Positions 32,999 through 43,574 of a stretch of 64,000 bases of DNA are shown in pieces. The notes beneath the pieces were generated by a model that was not told the origin of the DNA, made no database searches, and was given only the letters and a program-made list of their open reading frames with translations. A program made the translations under genes and the position numbers. This DNA comes from Algoriphagus iocasae (GTDB lineage Bacteria > Bacteroidota > Bacteroidia > Cytophagales > Cyclobacteriaceae): the NCBI RefSeq assembly GCF_014206875.1, contig NZ_JACIJO010000001.1, positions 434,001 through 498,000 of the forward strand. Reading direction: 5' to 3'. Numbering within the stretch: position 1 is the first letter of the stretch; every line of letters begins with the position of its first letter.

Positions 32999-34399
32999 TC
33001 AGATATTCTCGAAGAGCATAAATGATTCCAAATACTGCGGGATAATCGTATTCCATCCCAATTCATCTTTGAGCTTGCGGCCTAAAACAGTTGCGCTTTT
33101 CTCCTCACCATGGATGATAAAGGTGAATTTAGGGCGATCTGTAAACCCTTCTGCCCAATCCATCAATTCACTTTGGTCTGCATGGGCAGAAAGCCCTTCT
33201 ATTTGATAGATTTTAGCTTTTACAGGAACACTTCTTCCATAAATACTGGTTTCTGGTTCGCCTTCTACCAATCGTCTTCCTCGGGTTCCTTCTGCTTGAT
33301 ATCCTACAAAAATTACCCCGTTTTTCTCACTTGGCAGATGGTGAAACAAATGGTGAAGTACACGTCCTCCTGTGGCCATTCCACTTGCTGAAATAATAAT
33401 CGCATTGCCCCGAAATTCATTCAATGATCTTGATTGTTCCTGCTTTTGGAAATAATGAAGTTGCGAATGATCAAATGGATGGTTGTTTTCTTCCTCTAAT
33501 ACCGCAGCTAACTGATGATCATTTTTGAAATCCAGATAGAGTTTTGTGGCATTGATGGCCATAGGGGAATCTAAGAAAATCGGAACTTTCGGGATTTTTC
33601 CTTTCTCCATTAACTGAAATAAATAATACATCACCAGCTGGGTCCGTCCCACTGCAAACGCCGGGATTATCACTAGTCCTCCTCGATCAAATGTATCTCT
33701 AATTGCTCTGCCAAGTTCGTCTTCTGCTCTCACGGGTGGACTTACCCGGTCTCCGTAAGTAGACTCTATCCAAAGTACATCTGCTTTTGGAATCCGTGTG
33801 GGAGGGTATAAAATCGGGTCATGGTACCTGCCAAGATCTCCCGAGAAAACCAGTTTTTTCTCCTGGGTTTCTCCTTTGATAATGATTTTGACAATGGAAG
33901 CCCCAAGAATATGTCCTGCATGATAATAAGTTACTGTAACGTTTTTGTTGATTTTGAAAGGTCTTTCAAAATCCTGTGGAACCAACTGAGGAAAGACAGC
34001 CTCTGCATCATCTTGAGTGTAAAGCGGCTGAGGATCGGTATGTTTTGAATAGCCTTTCTTTTTGGCATATTCAGCTTCCTCTTCCTGTAGCTTTCCTGAG
34101 TCCAAAAGAAGAATTTTTGCTAGTTCGGCGGTTGCCTCGGTGCAATAAATCGGCCCGGAAAAGCCTTGTTTCACCAATTTGGGAAGGTAACCTATATGAT
34201 CTAAGTGGGCATGGGTTAGGATGATCGCTTCCATTTCCATTGGGGGCATGGGGAATTTGTCCCAGTTTCTCTCTCTTAGAAAGCGAGGACCTTGGTATAG
34301 ACCGCAGTCCACCAAAAATTCAAATTCACCTAAATCGATGAGGTATTTAGATCCGGTAACTGCTCCTGCGCCACCTAAAAATTTTACGGTTACATCCAT
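32999..34399 (-). CDS. Beta-CASP metallo-beta-lactamase-fold RNA hydrolase
   Basis: A 466-residue protein of the CPSF73/Ysh1-like beta-CASP group. The zinc motif LTHAHLDHIG at residues 61-70 (H63, H65, D67, H68), WIESTYGDR, the beta-CASP domain (GGLVIIPAFAVGRTQ, IFLDSPMA), IIISASGMATGG and LSAHADQSELMDW (motif with the last histidine) are present. Members cut RNA with endo- or exonuclease activity; whether this one acts on RNA in vivo is unknown. It lies head-to-tail with the lipoprotein gene. Confidence 0.9.
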   Translation of the reverse strand: MDVTVKFLGGAGAVTGSKYLIDLGEFEFLVDCGLYQGPRFLRERNWDKFPMPPMEMEAIILTHAHLDHIGYLPKLVKQGFSGPIYCTEATAELAKILLLDSGKLQEEEAEYAKKKGYSKHTDPQPLYTQDDAEAVFPQLVPQDFERPFKINKNVTVTYYHAGHILGASIVKIIIKGETQEKKLVFSGDLGRYHDPILYPPTRIPKADVLWIESTYGDRVSPPVRAEDELGRAIRDTFDRGGLVIIPAFAVGRTQLVMYYLFQLMEKGKIPKVPIFLDSPMAINATKLYLDFKNDHQLAAVLEEENNHPFDHSQLHYFQKQEQSRSLNEFRGNAIIISASGMATGGRVLHHLFHHLPSEKNGVIFVGYQAEGTRGRRLVEGEPETSIYGRSVPVKAKIYQIEGLSAHADQSELMDWAEGFTDRPKFTFIIHGEEKSATVLGRKLKDELGWNTIIPQYLESFMLFENI

Positions 34400-34427
34400 A
34401 GTGTTGGTTATTTGGGAACAGAAGTTA

Positions 34428-34462
34428 CAAAAAAAGAGGCATCCAATTGGATACCTCTTGCT
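34428..34462 (-). terminator. Terminator of the PspC gene
   Basis: Minus strand: AAGAGG, T, ATCCAATTGGAT, G, CCTCTT followed by TTTTTGTAAC. The inner 12 bases are themselves palindromic. It sits between the PspC gene and the beta-CASP gene start. Confidence 0.75.
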
Positions 34463-34514
34463 TTTTAAGTACCGGATTTTGTGAAAAGAATCCGGCGAGA
34501 AGATATAAATGAGT

Positions 34515-36485
34515 TTATTTTGATACGCTATCTACTTTGGCTTTGCTAAGCTCAAATTTAGCCTTGCTGATGCTGTCCAACTGGGCTCTGGAAAGTGAGT
34601 CCAAATAAACCTCTTCAGCATCGTCATTGTCATTGTCTTCGTCATCATCCTCATCACAAGTCACACATACTAGGCCTGCTTCATTGAATACCCAGATGTT
34701 TCTTTGATTTACCTGAGAAGAACGATATCCATTTCTGTAGATCGTATTTCTGATAATTTCCAGAATCGATCTTTCCATGATGAATGGCTTCTCATAAGGA
34801 ACATTCAAGACAAGATTTATTTTTTGATCTCTGAATGAGTCCAAAGAGTTTACATCAAAGCCTTCATCGAAAGTCACCAATGAATCAAGCACAGAATAGT
34901 TATAGACAATCTTCTCTGCATTTTCCATCGCTTCTGCTTTAGATCTTCCTCTTGAGAAAGCATCTTTTGTCAATGTCACAACTGAATCCGCAGTACCTTC
35001 GATTCTTAAATTCACTCTGTTGAAAGTCGCCTCATCACTGATTGGATTCAGACTTAAAATCATGGTTCCCTTAGAAACTGGAAGGACTTCCTCACTCTTA
35101 TACCAGTTTTCAGATTTGAATAGTGCGATAATTCTTGGGATCTGGAATCCACAGATTCCAATACAAAGCAACCATAATCCAAGTGCCACCAAGCCCATTC
35201 TTCCACCGATGATGTTTTTCTTTGCCAGGACACTCAGGCCTAGAAGCAAGATGATGATGCCTGGAATAATCAGCAAGAAAGATGCTGCTACTACTAACCA
35301 AACCGGTACTAGATTAGAGAACAATTCTATTGGGAAATTATCCATCATCATTCCGTAGTCGTCATTGGTGAAGATTCCGAAGTAAACTCCCAAGGTCACC
35401 AAAGGTGCGATGGTAATCACAAGACCAAGGAAGAAAACGAATAGTCCGAATAGCACTCTAATGACTGCCAAAATTACTCTGCCTACCGGTCCCAATGCTT
35501 TCCCAATCGCTTCGATTACTTGTCCAATGATCCGAAAAGGAGTCAACAAGATTTTACGAGTGTTTGATTCCGGCATAGGAGGAATCGGATTTTGGCTTTC
35601 TTTTACTGTTGTGTCAATATTATCCAAGGTGATTTCACCACCTTTCATCTGGATTCTTTCTGTAATAGAGCTGGCAACTGGAGTGATAATCCAAAGTACC
35701 AGGTAAATCACAAACCCTGACCCACCAGCCAGAATCAAAAGAGCCAATGCCAATCTGGTCCAGATCACTTCGATTCCGAAGTAAGCTGCCAATCCTGAAG
35801 CTACCCCTCCAAGAACTTTGTCATCTGGGTTTCTATATAGTTTTTTGACATTTTTATCTTCTACGATTTCATAAGAAACTGGAAGAATCACCCATAAAAC
35901 TATGTAAGCGACTACTGCCAAGAATCCGAAACTGAAACCAAAACGGAAGTTATCGAAAGGCATGAAATCGAATAGCCCGCTATTGAATCGTACGTTTCCA
36001 CTGAATAAAAGCAGAATGGCAATCAGTCTGGTCCATAGTGGATCGATGGCAAAGTATTGTGCAATACCTGCGCAGACACCGCCTAGGATCTTTTTGTTTT
36101 CCAGTCTTACCAGCTTTTTATAACCGCCTTTTTCAGATTGTGGAGGAGTGACATATTTATAGTAGTCTTCGTCTTTCGCTGATTTTGTGTTTTCGAATTC
36201 TTCTTCAAGCTTTTCTTCTTCCACAGTTGCGAAATCCGCAATGGTACCCATTTTTTCAATGAGTTTTTCCACATTATCGGCAGTGATTACCTGCTTGTTG
36301 TTTTTCAGGTTGCTCAGGAATATCTCTGCGATCCTGTTTTCGATGTCAGAGATGATTTCATGATTGTCTTTATAAGAAGAAAAGTGTTTGTTGATCGCAT
36401 CCAGATATTTGCGGAGCGTCTCGTATCCGTCTTCTTCTATGTGGAAAAGAATTCCACTGATGTTTATGCTTATCGTCTTTTTCAT
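34515..36485 (-). CDS. PspC-domain multi-pass membrane protein with tandem PspC domains
   Basis: A 656-residue protein. An N-terminal cytoplasmic part of about 120 residues (INISGILFHIEEDGYETLRK, IISDIENRIAEIFLSNLK) precedes two PspC domains (about residues 125-200 with KKILGGVCAGIAQYFAIDP and WTRLIAILLL; about 215-272 with DDKVLGGVASGLAAYFGIEV and IWTRLALALLI), further membrane helices near 320-440, and a periplasmic C-terminal domain that ends in an acidic run (DEDDDEDNDNDDAEE). PspC proteins sense envelope stress. The PadR gene lies 109 bp upstream on the same strand and likely controls it. Confidence 0.88.
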   Translation of the reverse strand: MKKTISINISGILFHIEEDGYETLRKYLDAINKHFSSYKDNHEIISDIENRIAEIFLSNLKNNKQVITADNVEKLIEKMGTIADFATVEEEKLEEEFENTKSAKDEDYYKYVTPPQSEKGGYKKLVRLENKKILGGVCAGIAQYFAIDPLWTRLIAILLLFSGNVRFNSGLFDFMPFDNFRFGFSFGFLAVVAYIVLWVILPVSYEIVEDKNVKKLYRNPDDKVLGGVASGLAAYFGIEVIWTRLALALLILAGGSGFVIYLVLWIITPVASSITERIQMKGGEITLDNIDTTVKESQNPIPPMPESNTRKILLTPFRIIGQVIEAIGKALGPVGRVILAVIRVLFGLFVFFLGLVITIAPLVTLGVYFGIFTNDDYGMMMDNFPIELFSNLVPVWLVVAASFLLIIPGIIILLLGLSVLAKKNIIGGRMGLVALGLWLLCIGICGFQIPRIIALFKSENWYKSEEVLPVSKGTMILSLNPISDEATFNRVNLRIEGTADSVVTLTKDAFSRGRSKAEAMENAEKIVYNYSVLDSLVTFDEGFDVNSLDSFRDQKINLVLNVPYEKPFIMERSILEIIRNTIYRNGYRSSQVNQRNIWVFNEAGLVCVTCDEDDDEDNDNDDAEEVYLDSLSRAQLDSISKAKFELSKAKVDSVSK

Positions 36486-36594
36486 GTGTTGTTCAATTTA
36501 GAGAGTGGCCACATGCCCGCAAGTCGAAGGACAGGGAATCGCGCTGAATGGATCACAGGCTAGATTCGGGAATGTGCTGCTCAGGTTCATAGGT

Positions 36595-36924
36595 TCAATT
36601 CTTAGAGGTGATTTGTAATGTGGAATTGACTAGTGAGGTCCAGGTTTCCGAAAGGGTACCTAGAAATTCCTTGCCCTCCTCGGTGATTGAATAATATTTT
36701 CGAGGTGGTCCCGATTCAGATTCTACCCAACGGTATTGAACTAATGAGGCAGACTTGAGCCTATTGAGCAGGGGATAGAGGGTTCCTTCTACCACGATCA
36801 TCTGAACTTGCGTTAGCTCGTCGATCAGGTCAGAAGTATACACCTCACCCCGGGAGATAATGTGCAAAACGCAAAACTCCAGGAGCCCTTTGCGCATTTG
36901 AATCTGTGTGTTGGCGACATTCAT
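36595..36924 (-). CDS. PadR-family transcriptional regulator
   Basis: A 109-residue winged-helix repressor. The helix-turn-helix shows as LLEFCVLHIISRGEVYTSDL, VEGTLYPLLNRLKSASLVQY and the wing GPPRKYYSITEEGKEFL, all typical of PadR-s1 proteins. It is coded immediately upstream of the PspC gene; such PadR-PspC pairs are common in Bacteroidota, where the regulator controls the membrane protein. Confidence 0.92.
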   Translation of the reverse strand: MNVANTQIQMRKGLLEFCVLHIISRGEVYTSDLIDELTQVQMIVVEGTLYPLLNRLKSASLVQYRWVESESGPPRKYYSITEEGKEFLGTLSETWTSLVNSTLQITSKN

Positions 36925-37281
36925 ATATAAGGTGATTTATTTTCCTTGCTGTTGGAAAAATCCATTTCCGTTTCCTCTTTTGATAGAAAAATGATACCAA
37001 TCTTTTCACAGCTACCTTGTATAACCTAATTCCTTGCTATATAAAGGTTCTTTGGATTACCAATAGCCCTGCAAACCCTTTCTATAGCTTCTTTTAAGTG
37101 GGTTTTTCATTTTTAGAACTTTTTTAAAAAAAATATCAGCTAAAGTGTAACATTTCTATTTCGGTCAAAAAACTGCAAAAAAGTGAACAGGATTATGTAC
37201 GATGGCGTACAGTTGTTGGAATTTTTAAATAAAAAGGCCAAGGAATATTAGCGACTTAGATATTTGCTTTATTTTGGTTTT
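36925..37281. other. Divergent promoter region between padR and porV2
   Basis: 357 bp, AT-rich, with no gene. It includes a palindrome GTACGATGGCGTAC near 37,196-37,209 that could be an operator for either direction. No RNA gene is recognisable. Both divergent operons must be driven from here. Confidence 0.45.
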
Positions 37282-38412
37282 GTGAAGATCACAAGACTTT
37301 TAAAAACAAACATTTTTCTGATCCTTTTCTCGGTGACAATGGCACCAAGGATCGGTTTTTCTCAATCTTTGGCGCCGAAATATTCCAATGAATTTTTAAG
37401 CATAGGAGTGGGAGCCCGGGCTTTGGGAATGGGAGGTGCACAGGTTGCCTCCACGCATGATGTGACTTCAGCTTACTGGAATCCAGCGGCGCTGATGGGG
37501 ATTCAGCATAAATATGAATTTACCCTCATGCACTCTGAATATTTCGCCGGAGTCGCTCAGTACGATTACCTCGGCTTTTCTACAAATATCAAAAGTGAAA
37601 GCCAAGTTGCTGTATCCCTGATTCGTTTTGGGGTTGATGATATACCTGATACGAGATTTCTCTACGATGCCAATGGAGCCCTCAATTATAACAACATCCA
37701 GTTTTTTAATGCCGCCGATTATGCCTTGCTCTTAAGCTATGCGAGGGATCTTTCGGATCATTTTAAGGTAGGAATGAATGCCAAATTGATTCATAGAAAT
37801 GTCGGCAAATTTGCTCAGGCTTGGGGCTTCGGTCTTGATGTGGGCGGTATTTATATCAAAGAAAAACTTACCCTTGGACTGATGGTGAGAGATATCACCA
37901 CCACCTTCAATGCCTGGTCTCATAATGCCGAACTCGTCAAAGAAATTTATGCCCAGACGGACAATGAAGTTCCGATTAACTCTGTAGAATTGACTTTGCC
38001 AAGGGCTATTGGAAGTATCGCATACGAATGGAACTTAGGAGAAAAGTTTAATCTTTTGGCAGTGGCCGACTTGGACATGACTTTCGATGGAGAAAGAAAT
38101 ACCTTAATCAGTACCTCCTTGATCAGCATTGACCCTCGGTTGGGAATCGAAGCAGGTTTTCAGAAAATTGCTTATCTAAGAGCCGGGATTGGAAACTTCC
38201 AGTATATCAAAGATTTTGATGGCAGTAAGTCTTTGAATTTTCAACCCAGTATGGGATTGGGAGTGGTTTTGAATGAAAAGTTTCAAATTGATTATGCATT
38301 GTCGGATATCGGAAATGTGTCGGAAACTCCTTATTCCCATGTTTTTAGCGTGAAAGTCAGCCTGGAAAAATTGGATGCGGAATTCAGAAAATTTAAAGGA
38401 TGGAATCGATGA
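37282..38412 (+). CDS. porV2: Type IX secretion-related outer-membrane protein PorV2-like
   Basis: A 376-residue protein if started at the GTG that gives KITRLLKTNIFLILF, a normal signal peptide (cleaved near GFSQ); the longer frame starts at a TTG and would spoil the signal. It has the PorV/PorQ family N-terminus GVGARALGMGGAQVA and SAYWNPAALMG, then barrel strands and a C-terminal DYALSDIGNVSETPYSHVFS. PorV-type proteins escort cargo to the PorU sortase at the surface. It overlaps porU2 by ATGA. Confidence 0.85.
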   Translation: MKITRLLKTNIFLILFSVTMAPRIGFSQSLAPKYSNEFLSIGVGARALGMGGAQVASTHDVTSAYWNPAALMGIQHKYEFTLMHSEYFAGVAQYDYLGFSTNIKSESQVAVSLIRFGVDDIPDTRFLYDANGALNYNNIQFFNAADYALLLSYARDLSDHFKVGMNAKLIHRNVGKFAQAWGFGLDVGGIYIKEKLTLGLMVRDITTTFNAWSHNAELVKEIYAQTDNEVPINSVELTLPRAIGSIAYEWNLGEKFNLLAVADLDMTFDGERNTLISTSLISIDPRLGIEAGFQKIAYLRAGIGNFQYIKDFDGSKSLNFQPSMGLGVVLNEKFQIDYALSDIGNVSETPYSHVFSVKVSLEKLDAEFRKFKGWNR

Positions 38413-41400
38413 ACAAATTGAAATTCTTAGTATCCATTCTATTTGTCTTTGCTTTTGCAGGAATCACTTTTGCGCAGCAACCAGCCTGGTATAAATACAA
38501 TCAGACTTATTATAAAATTCTGACTGCCAAAGATGGGATTTATAGGATTTCGCCGGAGGCTTTGACCGCTTCGGGGATGAATTTAAATTCCGTTGACCCG
38601 AGGAATTTGCGAATGTACCATCGAGGAAAAGAGGTGGCGATTTCAATTTCTGGAGAAAATGATGGCAAGTTGGACGCAGGTGACTTCATTGATTTTTATG
38701 GCCTTCGCAATGATGGGACTCTGGATTCACTGCTCTACACTACTTTTGATAGAATTCCCAATCCATATTTCAATACGCATTCGGATAGCACTGCTTTTTT
38801 CCTGACTGTCACTCCTGGTGAAATGGGGAAAAGAATGGTTCAAAGAACTGCCCCAGAAAGCAATTTGCCTCAGTTGACAACCTACACCTCTGAGAAATTG
38901 GAAGTTTATGGAGAGCAATATTCTTTGGGTGTTGGCTATGCTTTGGATTTTAGGCTTTCCATTTTTGATACAGGTCAGGGCTGGATGAGTTCTGTAATCA
39001 CTAAAGGAAATACCCGGCAATTTACAATTTCAGGTCTCGGATCTCCTGCCAATTCCGGTGCTGGCAAACTAGAAATAGGTTTGGTTGGAAGATCTCTCAA
39101 TAATCATCAAACGGTGATTTCTGTTGGACCAAATACTACTTCGCAAAGAGTTATCCGAACTGAGAATTTTTACGGCTTTGAATATCCTCAATTGACTTTG
39201 CCATTGGCAATGAGTGATTTTAATGCAGACGGAAGCATCGTAATCAGTGTCAGATCTGCTGGCTCGGAAGGAGCAGACAATGTTTCTGTGGCATATAATA
39301 AGGTGAGTTTTCAGGAAAGGGTAGTAGCAGGAGATTTCTCTTCTGAATTATTTATTCTTCCTACAGGGAATCAGCGAATTACAGTTTCTCAAAAAACTGG
39401 AGATTACGCTGCATTGGAAATATCTGATTATAGAAATCCACAAGTAGTTCAACTCTCTCAAACTGCAAATCAGTTGAGTTTCAGAGCATCCATTCCTAGT
39501 GATAGCAGTAGAATTTGGGTAGAAAATCAGGCTGAAATAATCCAAGTGACCAAATTGAAGCCGCTACAGTTTAAGAATTATTTAGCCCAGGAAGCAGATT
39601 ATATTTTAGTGGGACACCATGCATTGGAAGTTTCGGCTTCTCAATATGAAAATCCATTGCAATCCTATGCAGCTCATCGATCTTCCCCTTTGGGAGGAGG
39701 GTTCAAGACCATGACGGTTTTTATGGAGGAGCTTTATGATCAATATGGGTATGGTGAGGAAGGGCCTACAGCTTTGTTTGAATTTTTGAGAACGTATTAT
39801 CCTGCTCATAAACCTACCCACCTATTGCTTGCAGGAAGATCCTTGACTATGTATTCTACTGCAAGGCAAAATGGAGTAACCTATTTTTACAGAAATAATC
39901 CTTCAGCTTTTGCCTTCCAAAACCTTGTTCCTCCAGGAGGATACCCGATTTCGGATAACAATTTTGTAGTCGGGCTGGATCCTTCCAATCCCGATTCACC
40001 AGCTATGGCAGTAGGGCGAATTCCTGCTAAAAATTCCCAGCAACTCGCAGATTATTTGGATAAAGCAATCGAAAAAGATGCAGTTGGAGTTTCTGCTCCA
40101 TGGCAAAAAGAGTTGATCCACTTGGGCGGGGGAGTTTCGGAGTTTGAGTTAGACAGATATTTCAACTTCTTAAATGGCTATAAAACCATTGCCGAAGGTC
40201 TGTATCTCGGAGGAAATGTAACCACTTATAGGAAGCGGTCTAATTCGACCGTTGAACTGATAGATATCACTGGTGATTTGAATGAAGGTAGGTCGCTAGT
40301 AACATTTTTTGGGCATGGTTCTCCAACCATTATCGATATAGAAATTGGCTTTGCTTCTGATCCAACCTTGAACTATCAAAACAAAGGAAAATACCCGGTG
40401 ATGTTGTTTAATGGCTGTGATTATGGAAGTGCTTTTGGAACAGTATATACTCAGTCGGAGGATTGGGTGATCACTCCGGAAAAGGGAGCATCGAATATCA
40501 TGGCAAACACAGCTGTGGGTGTGGATGTGATTTTAAATAGGTATTCAAATTCTTTTTACAGAACAGCATTCGCAGATAGTTCGAGCATTTACAAGACAGT
40601 TGGTGAAGTGAAGAAAATCGCTGAGACCTACTTTGTGGATACTTATGGTACGACGCCTTTGAGCTATTCCCACATGGAGCAGATGGTGCTATTGGGAGAT
40701 CCTGGAGTAAGGATGTTTCCCGCAAATAAGGCTGATTATTCTTTAGATGAAAATGAGGTTTTCTTCGAAAGCTTTGACGATACTCCACTCAATGCACTTT
40801 CTGATAGTATCAAGTTAACTTTTGTGTTGAGAAATATCGGGATTGTCAATACCGACTCCGTCGAATATAGAATCAAAAGAAAGCTTCCTGACGGTACTGA
40901 ATTTCAATATGAGACTTTCAAAATACCTTATATCTCCAGAAAGGATACGTTGATGTTTTCAGTCCCAAATATTGGGCTGAATGCTGCAGGAGAAAATACT
41001 TTTACCCTTGAGGTAAACCCTGGGAGAGAAGTACCGGAAATGACTTTCGTGAATAATAGCATTTCAGTATCAGAGTTTATTCCTCTCAGCGGAACATTGA
41101 ATTTATTCCCATTGAATTTTGGGATTGTTTCTGAAAGTAATGTGAATTTGGTGGCACAGATCCCGGGGAAATCCGCTGCAGATCGTACCATCATTTTCCA
41201 AATTGACTCAGCAAAGAATTTCAATTCTGCCTTTAGAAAGGAAATAAGAATTACAACTTCAGGATTGGCAGAATGGCCAGTGAATTTATCCACTTCTTCA
41301 GATTCAGTGACCTATTACTGGAGGACAAAATTCCAAGAACATCAGCCTGGAGAAACGGACTCTTGGACCAATTCCAGTTTTTCATTGATTCCAAACGGAC

Positions 41401-43433
41401 CGGAAGGATGGACGCAGCGAACAATCCCTCAGTTGGAAGAAAACCAATTGGACAATCTAGAAATCAATTCTCAGAGAAACGGTTTCAAGTTTCTGGATAG
41501 AAAATTAGGCTTTGAAGTATTTACGGTGGGTGCGGCAGTGGATACATTGAACTTTAGGAATACGCAATTTTATCTCGATCAGGTACCACAGATCATCGAT
41601 AATGTAAACAATGCCAATAGCAGACTTTGTCCAAATGGCTCTTTAGGTTTGGTGACTTTTGACCATAAAAGCCTGATGCCTTATTTGCCTGTTCCTGTTC
41701 CGGGATTTGATATTCTGGATGGAAGAGCATGCGGAAGAGTCCCTCAATTGATCCAAAGTATTCAGAATTCTTGGATTACTACTCCTGGCCAAACCATGCT
41801 GGAACAGTACACAAATGGAGTAAAAGACGATGATTATGTGGTGATTTTCTCTGTTGGTAACGTCACCTTTGATGCTTGGCCGGACGAGGCGTATGCGCTT
41901 TTAAAAGAATTTGGTGCCAATGAAGCTACCTTGAGAAACCTGAAAACCGGGGATCCTTATATTCTTTATGGAAGAAAGGGAATGAAACCTGGAGAGGCGA
42001 TTGAGATTGTGGGCAATACAAATCAGGAGTTTCCGCCAAACCAACAGACGCTTTCCTTTGAGTCTGAAGTGGAGGGTTATATTACCTCCGGGGTGATTTT
42101 GACTCCTCGTGTAGGGCCAGCATCCAACTGGGAGCGTTTCTTCCAAAATGTCAATGCCAGAACCTGGATCAACGAAGAGGATTTCACCTATTTCGATATT
42201 CTTGGAGTGAAAAATGATGGTTCTGAGGAATTGATCTTGGGGAATGCTGTAGATCAGGAGATTGACTTGAGTTTCATCGATCCGTTGACTTATCCTTATT
42301 TGAGACTCAGATATTCTATGAATGACCCTCAATCCACAGCTCCAGCTCAATTGGATAAATGGCAGGTGAATTATTCCGGGGTTCCTGAAGGTGCTTTGAC
42401 CGTCAAATCTTCCAGAGAAAGGATAAATCTAAGGGAAGGAGAGCAGGCAGCAATTGAGTTGATTTTCAAAAACGTCTCAAAATATAACTTCCTGGATTCC
42501 ATTCAGGTGGATTGGAAATGGACGAATCTCGCTTCCAAGAAGGTTGAAAACTTCAGTAAGAAATTCCCGGCATTGAAAGCTGGAGAATCTTTCGAATTCA
42601 GCATTGATTTTAATTCAATCGGTAAATCCGGGGAAAATGAATTAGAAGTTTTTGCCAATCCAAGAATCCAGCAAGAGCAGACTTTTAGAAATAATCAGAT
42701 TGATTTCGGTACGTATATCGTCGTGGAGGGAGATCAGTCTACATCCTTGCTTGATGTGAATTTTGACGGAATTTATATCATGGACGGGGACATAGTTTCG
42801 CCTTCAGTTTTGGTAACTGCCCAGTTGGTTAATGACCAGACTTTGCTTTATAAAAAGGATACAGTTGGGATGGAGATTTTCTTGAAGCAGAATTGTGAAA
42901 GTTGTGACTTTAAACGAGTCAATTTCTCCGATCCAAATCTTACTTGGACTCCAGCTTCGGAGGACGAGCGATTCAAAGTTTCTTTCCTTCCAGGACCTTT
43001 GGAAGATGGAATGTATACGCTGATGATTCAGAATGAAGATTCGCCACAGCCATACGAGATTACATTTGAAGTCATCAATGAATCCCAAATCACCAATTTC
43101 TACCCTTATCCAAATCCATTTAGCACGAGTGTGAAATTTGTATTTACGGTGACCGGTTCGGAAGTTCCTGATGAGATCAAAATCCAGATAATGACGGTCA
43201 CAGGCAAGGTCGTTCGTGAAATCCTTCAAAATGAATTAGGGCCAATCCGAATCGGAAATAACATTACGGATTACGCGTGGGATGGAAAAGATGAATTCGG
43301 TGATCAATTGGCCAATGGGGTTTATATCTATCGCGTTCTCGTCCGAAAAAATGGTCAGTTTATGGAGCATCGACCAACTGCCGGAGACAAAGCCTTTAAA
43401 AAAGGCTATGGAAAGATGTATTTGTTACGCTAG
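38409..43433 (+). CDS. porU2: Type IX secretion sortase-like C25 peptidase PorU2
   Basis: A 1,674-residue protein started at the ATG that overlaps the porV2 stop as ATGA and gives a clean signal peptide (MNKLKFLVSILFVFAF...). The gingipain-type C25 domain is seen at residues about 390-780, with catalytic His636 in VTFFGHGSP and Cys670 in MLFNGCDYGS. Long linker and Ig-like regions follow, and the end has a FlgD/T9SS-CTD-like motif (YPYPNPFSTSVKF, WDGKDEFGDQLANGVYIYR). PorU sortases attach secreted cargo to lipopolysaccharide; PorU2 is a Cytophagales relative whose cargo is not defined. Confidence 0.85.
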   Translation: MNKLKFLVSILFVFAFAGITFAQQPAWYKYNQTYYKILTAKDGIYRISPEALTASGMNLNSVDPRNLRMYHRGKEVAISISGENDGKLDAGDFIDFYGLRNDGTLDSLLYTTFDRIPNPYFNTHSDSTAFFLTVTPGEMGKRMVQRTAPESNLPQLTTYTSEKLEVYGEQYSLGVGYALDFRLSIFDTGQGWMSSVITKGNTRQFTISGLGSPANSGAGKLEIGLVGRSLNNHQTVISVGPNTTSQRVIRTENFYGFEYPQLTLPLAMSDFNADGSIVISVRSAGSEGADNVSVAYNKVSFQERVVAGDFSSELFILPTGNQRITVSQKTGDYAALEISDYRNPQVVQLSQTANQLSFRASIPSDSSRIWVENQAEIIQVTKLKPLQFKNYLAQEADYILVGHHALEVSASQYENPLQSYAAHRSSPLGGGFKTMTVFMEELYDQYGYGEEGPTALFEFLRTYYPAHKPTHLLLAGRSLTMYSTARQNGVTYFYRNNPSAFAFQNLVPPGGYPISDNNFVVGLDPSNPDSPAMAVGRIPAKNSQQLADYLDKAIEKDAVGVSAPWQKELIHLGGGVSEFELDRYFNFLNGYKTIAEGLYLGGNVTTYRKRSNSTVELIDITGDLNEGRSLVTFFGHGSPTIIDIEIGFASDPTLNYQNKGKYPVMLFNGCDYGSAFGTVYTQSEDWVITPEKGASNIMANTAVGVDVILNRYSNSFYRTAFADSSSIYKTVGEVKKIAETYFVDTYGTTPLSYSHMEQMVLLGDPGVRMFPANKADYSLDENEVFFESFDDTPLNALSDSIKLTFVLRNIGIVNTDSVEYRIKRKLPDGTEFQYETFKIPYISRKDTLMFSVPNIGLNAAGENTFTLEVNPGREVPEMTFVNNSISVSEFIPLSGTLNLFPLNFGIVSESNVNLVAQIPGKSAADRTIIFQIDSAKNFNSAFRKEIRITTSGLAEWPVNLSTSSDSVTYYWRTKFQEHQPGETDSWTNSSFSLIPNGPEGWTQRTIPQLEENQLDNLEINSQRNGFKFLDRKLGFEVFTVGAAVDTLNFRNTQFYLDQVPQIIDNVNNANSRLCPNGSLGLVTFDHKSLMPYLPVPVPGFDILDGRACGRVPQLIQSIQNSWITTPGQTMLEQYTNGVKDDDYVVIFSVGNVTFDAWPDEAYALLKEFGANEATLRNLKTGDPYILYGRKGMKPGEAIEIVGNTNQEFPPNQQTLSFESEVEGYITSGVILTPRVGPASNWERFFQNVNARTWINEEDFTYFDILGVKNDGSEELILGNAVDQEIDLSFIDPLTYPYLRLRYSMNDPQSTAPAQLDKWQVNYSGVPEGALTVKSSRERINLREGEQAAIELIFKNVSKYNFLDSIQVDWKWTNLASKKVENFSKKFPALKAGESFEFSIDFNSIGKSGENELEVFANPRIQQEQTFRNNQIDFGTYIVVEGDQSTSLLDVNFDGIYIMDGDIVSPSVLVTAQLVNDQTLLYKKDTVGMEIFLKQNCESCDFKRVNFSDPNLTWTPASEDERFKVSFLPGPLEDGMYTLMIQNEDSPQPYEITFEVINESQITNFYPYPNPFSTSVKFVFTVTGSEVPDEIKIQIMTVTGKVVREILQNELGPIRIGNNITDYAWDGKDEFGDQLANGVYIYRVLVRKNGQFMEHRPTAGDKAFKKGYGKMYLLR

Positions 43434-43574
43434 TTGAGGAGTAGAAAAAAATAAAAGCAGAGAAAACCGTAGCTATTAACCCGATTCTGGAAAATAAAGA
43501 TGGTTTTGGGGTGGCGGTAAATAAGTTACCAGTAATGCTATGACGACCGTGCAACCGACAAACATCAAACAGAA
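43434..43574. other. Left junction of the SIR2/ART island
   Basis: 141 bp between porU2 and the SIR2-like gene. From about 43,510 the sequence has the AAGTTACCAGTAATGCTATG style that I associate with the right side of cassette-like recombination sites, just before the SIR2 start. No gene. Confidence 0.3.
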
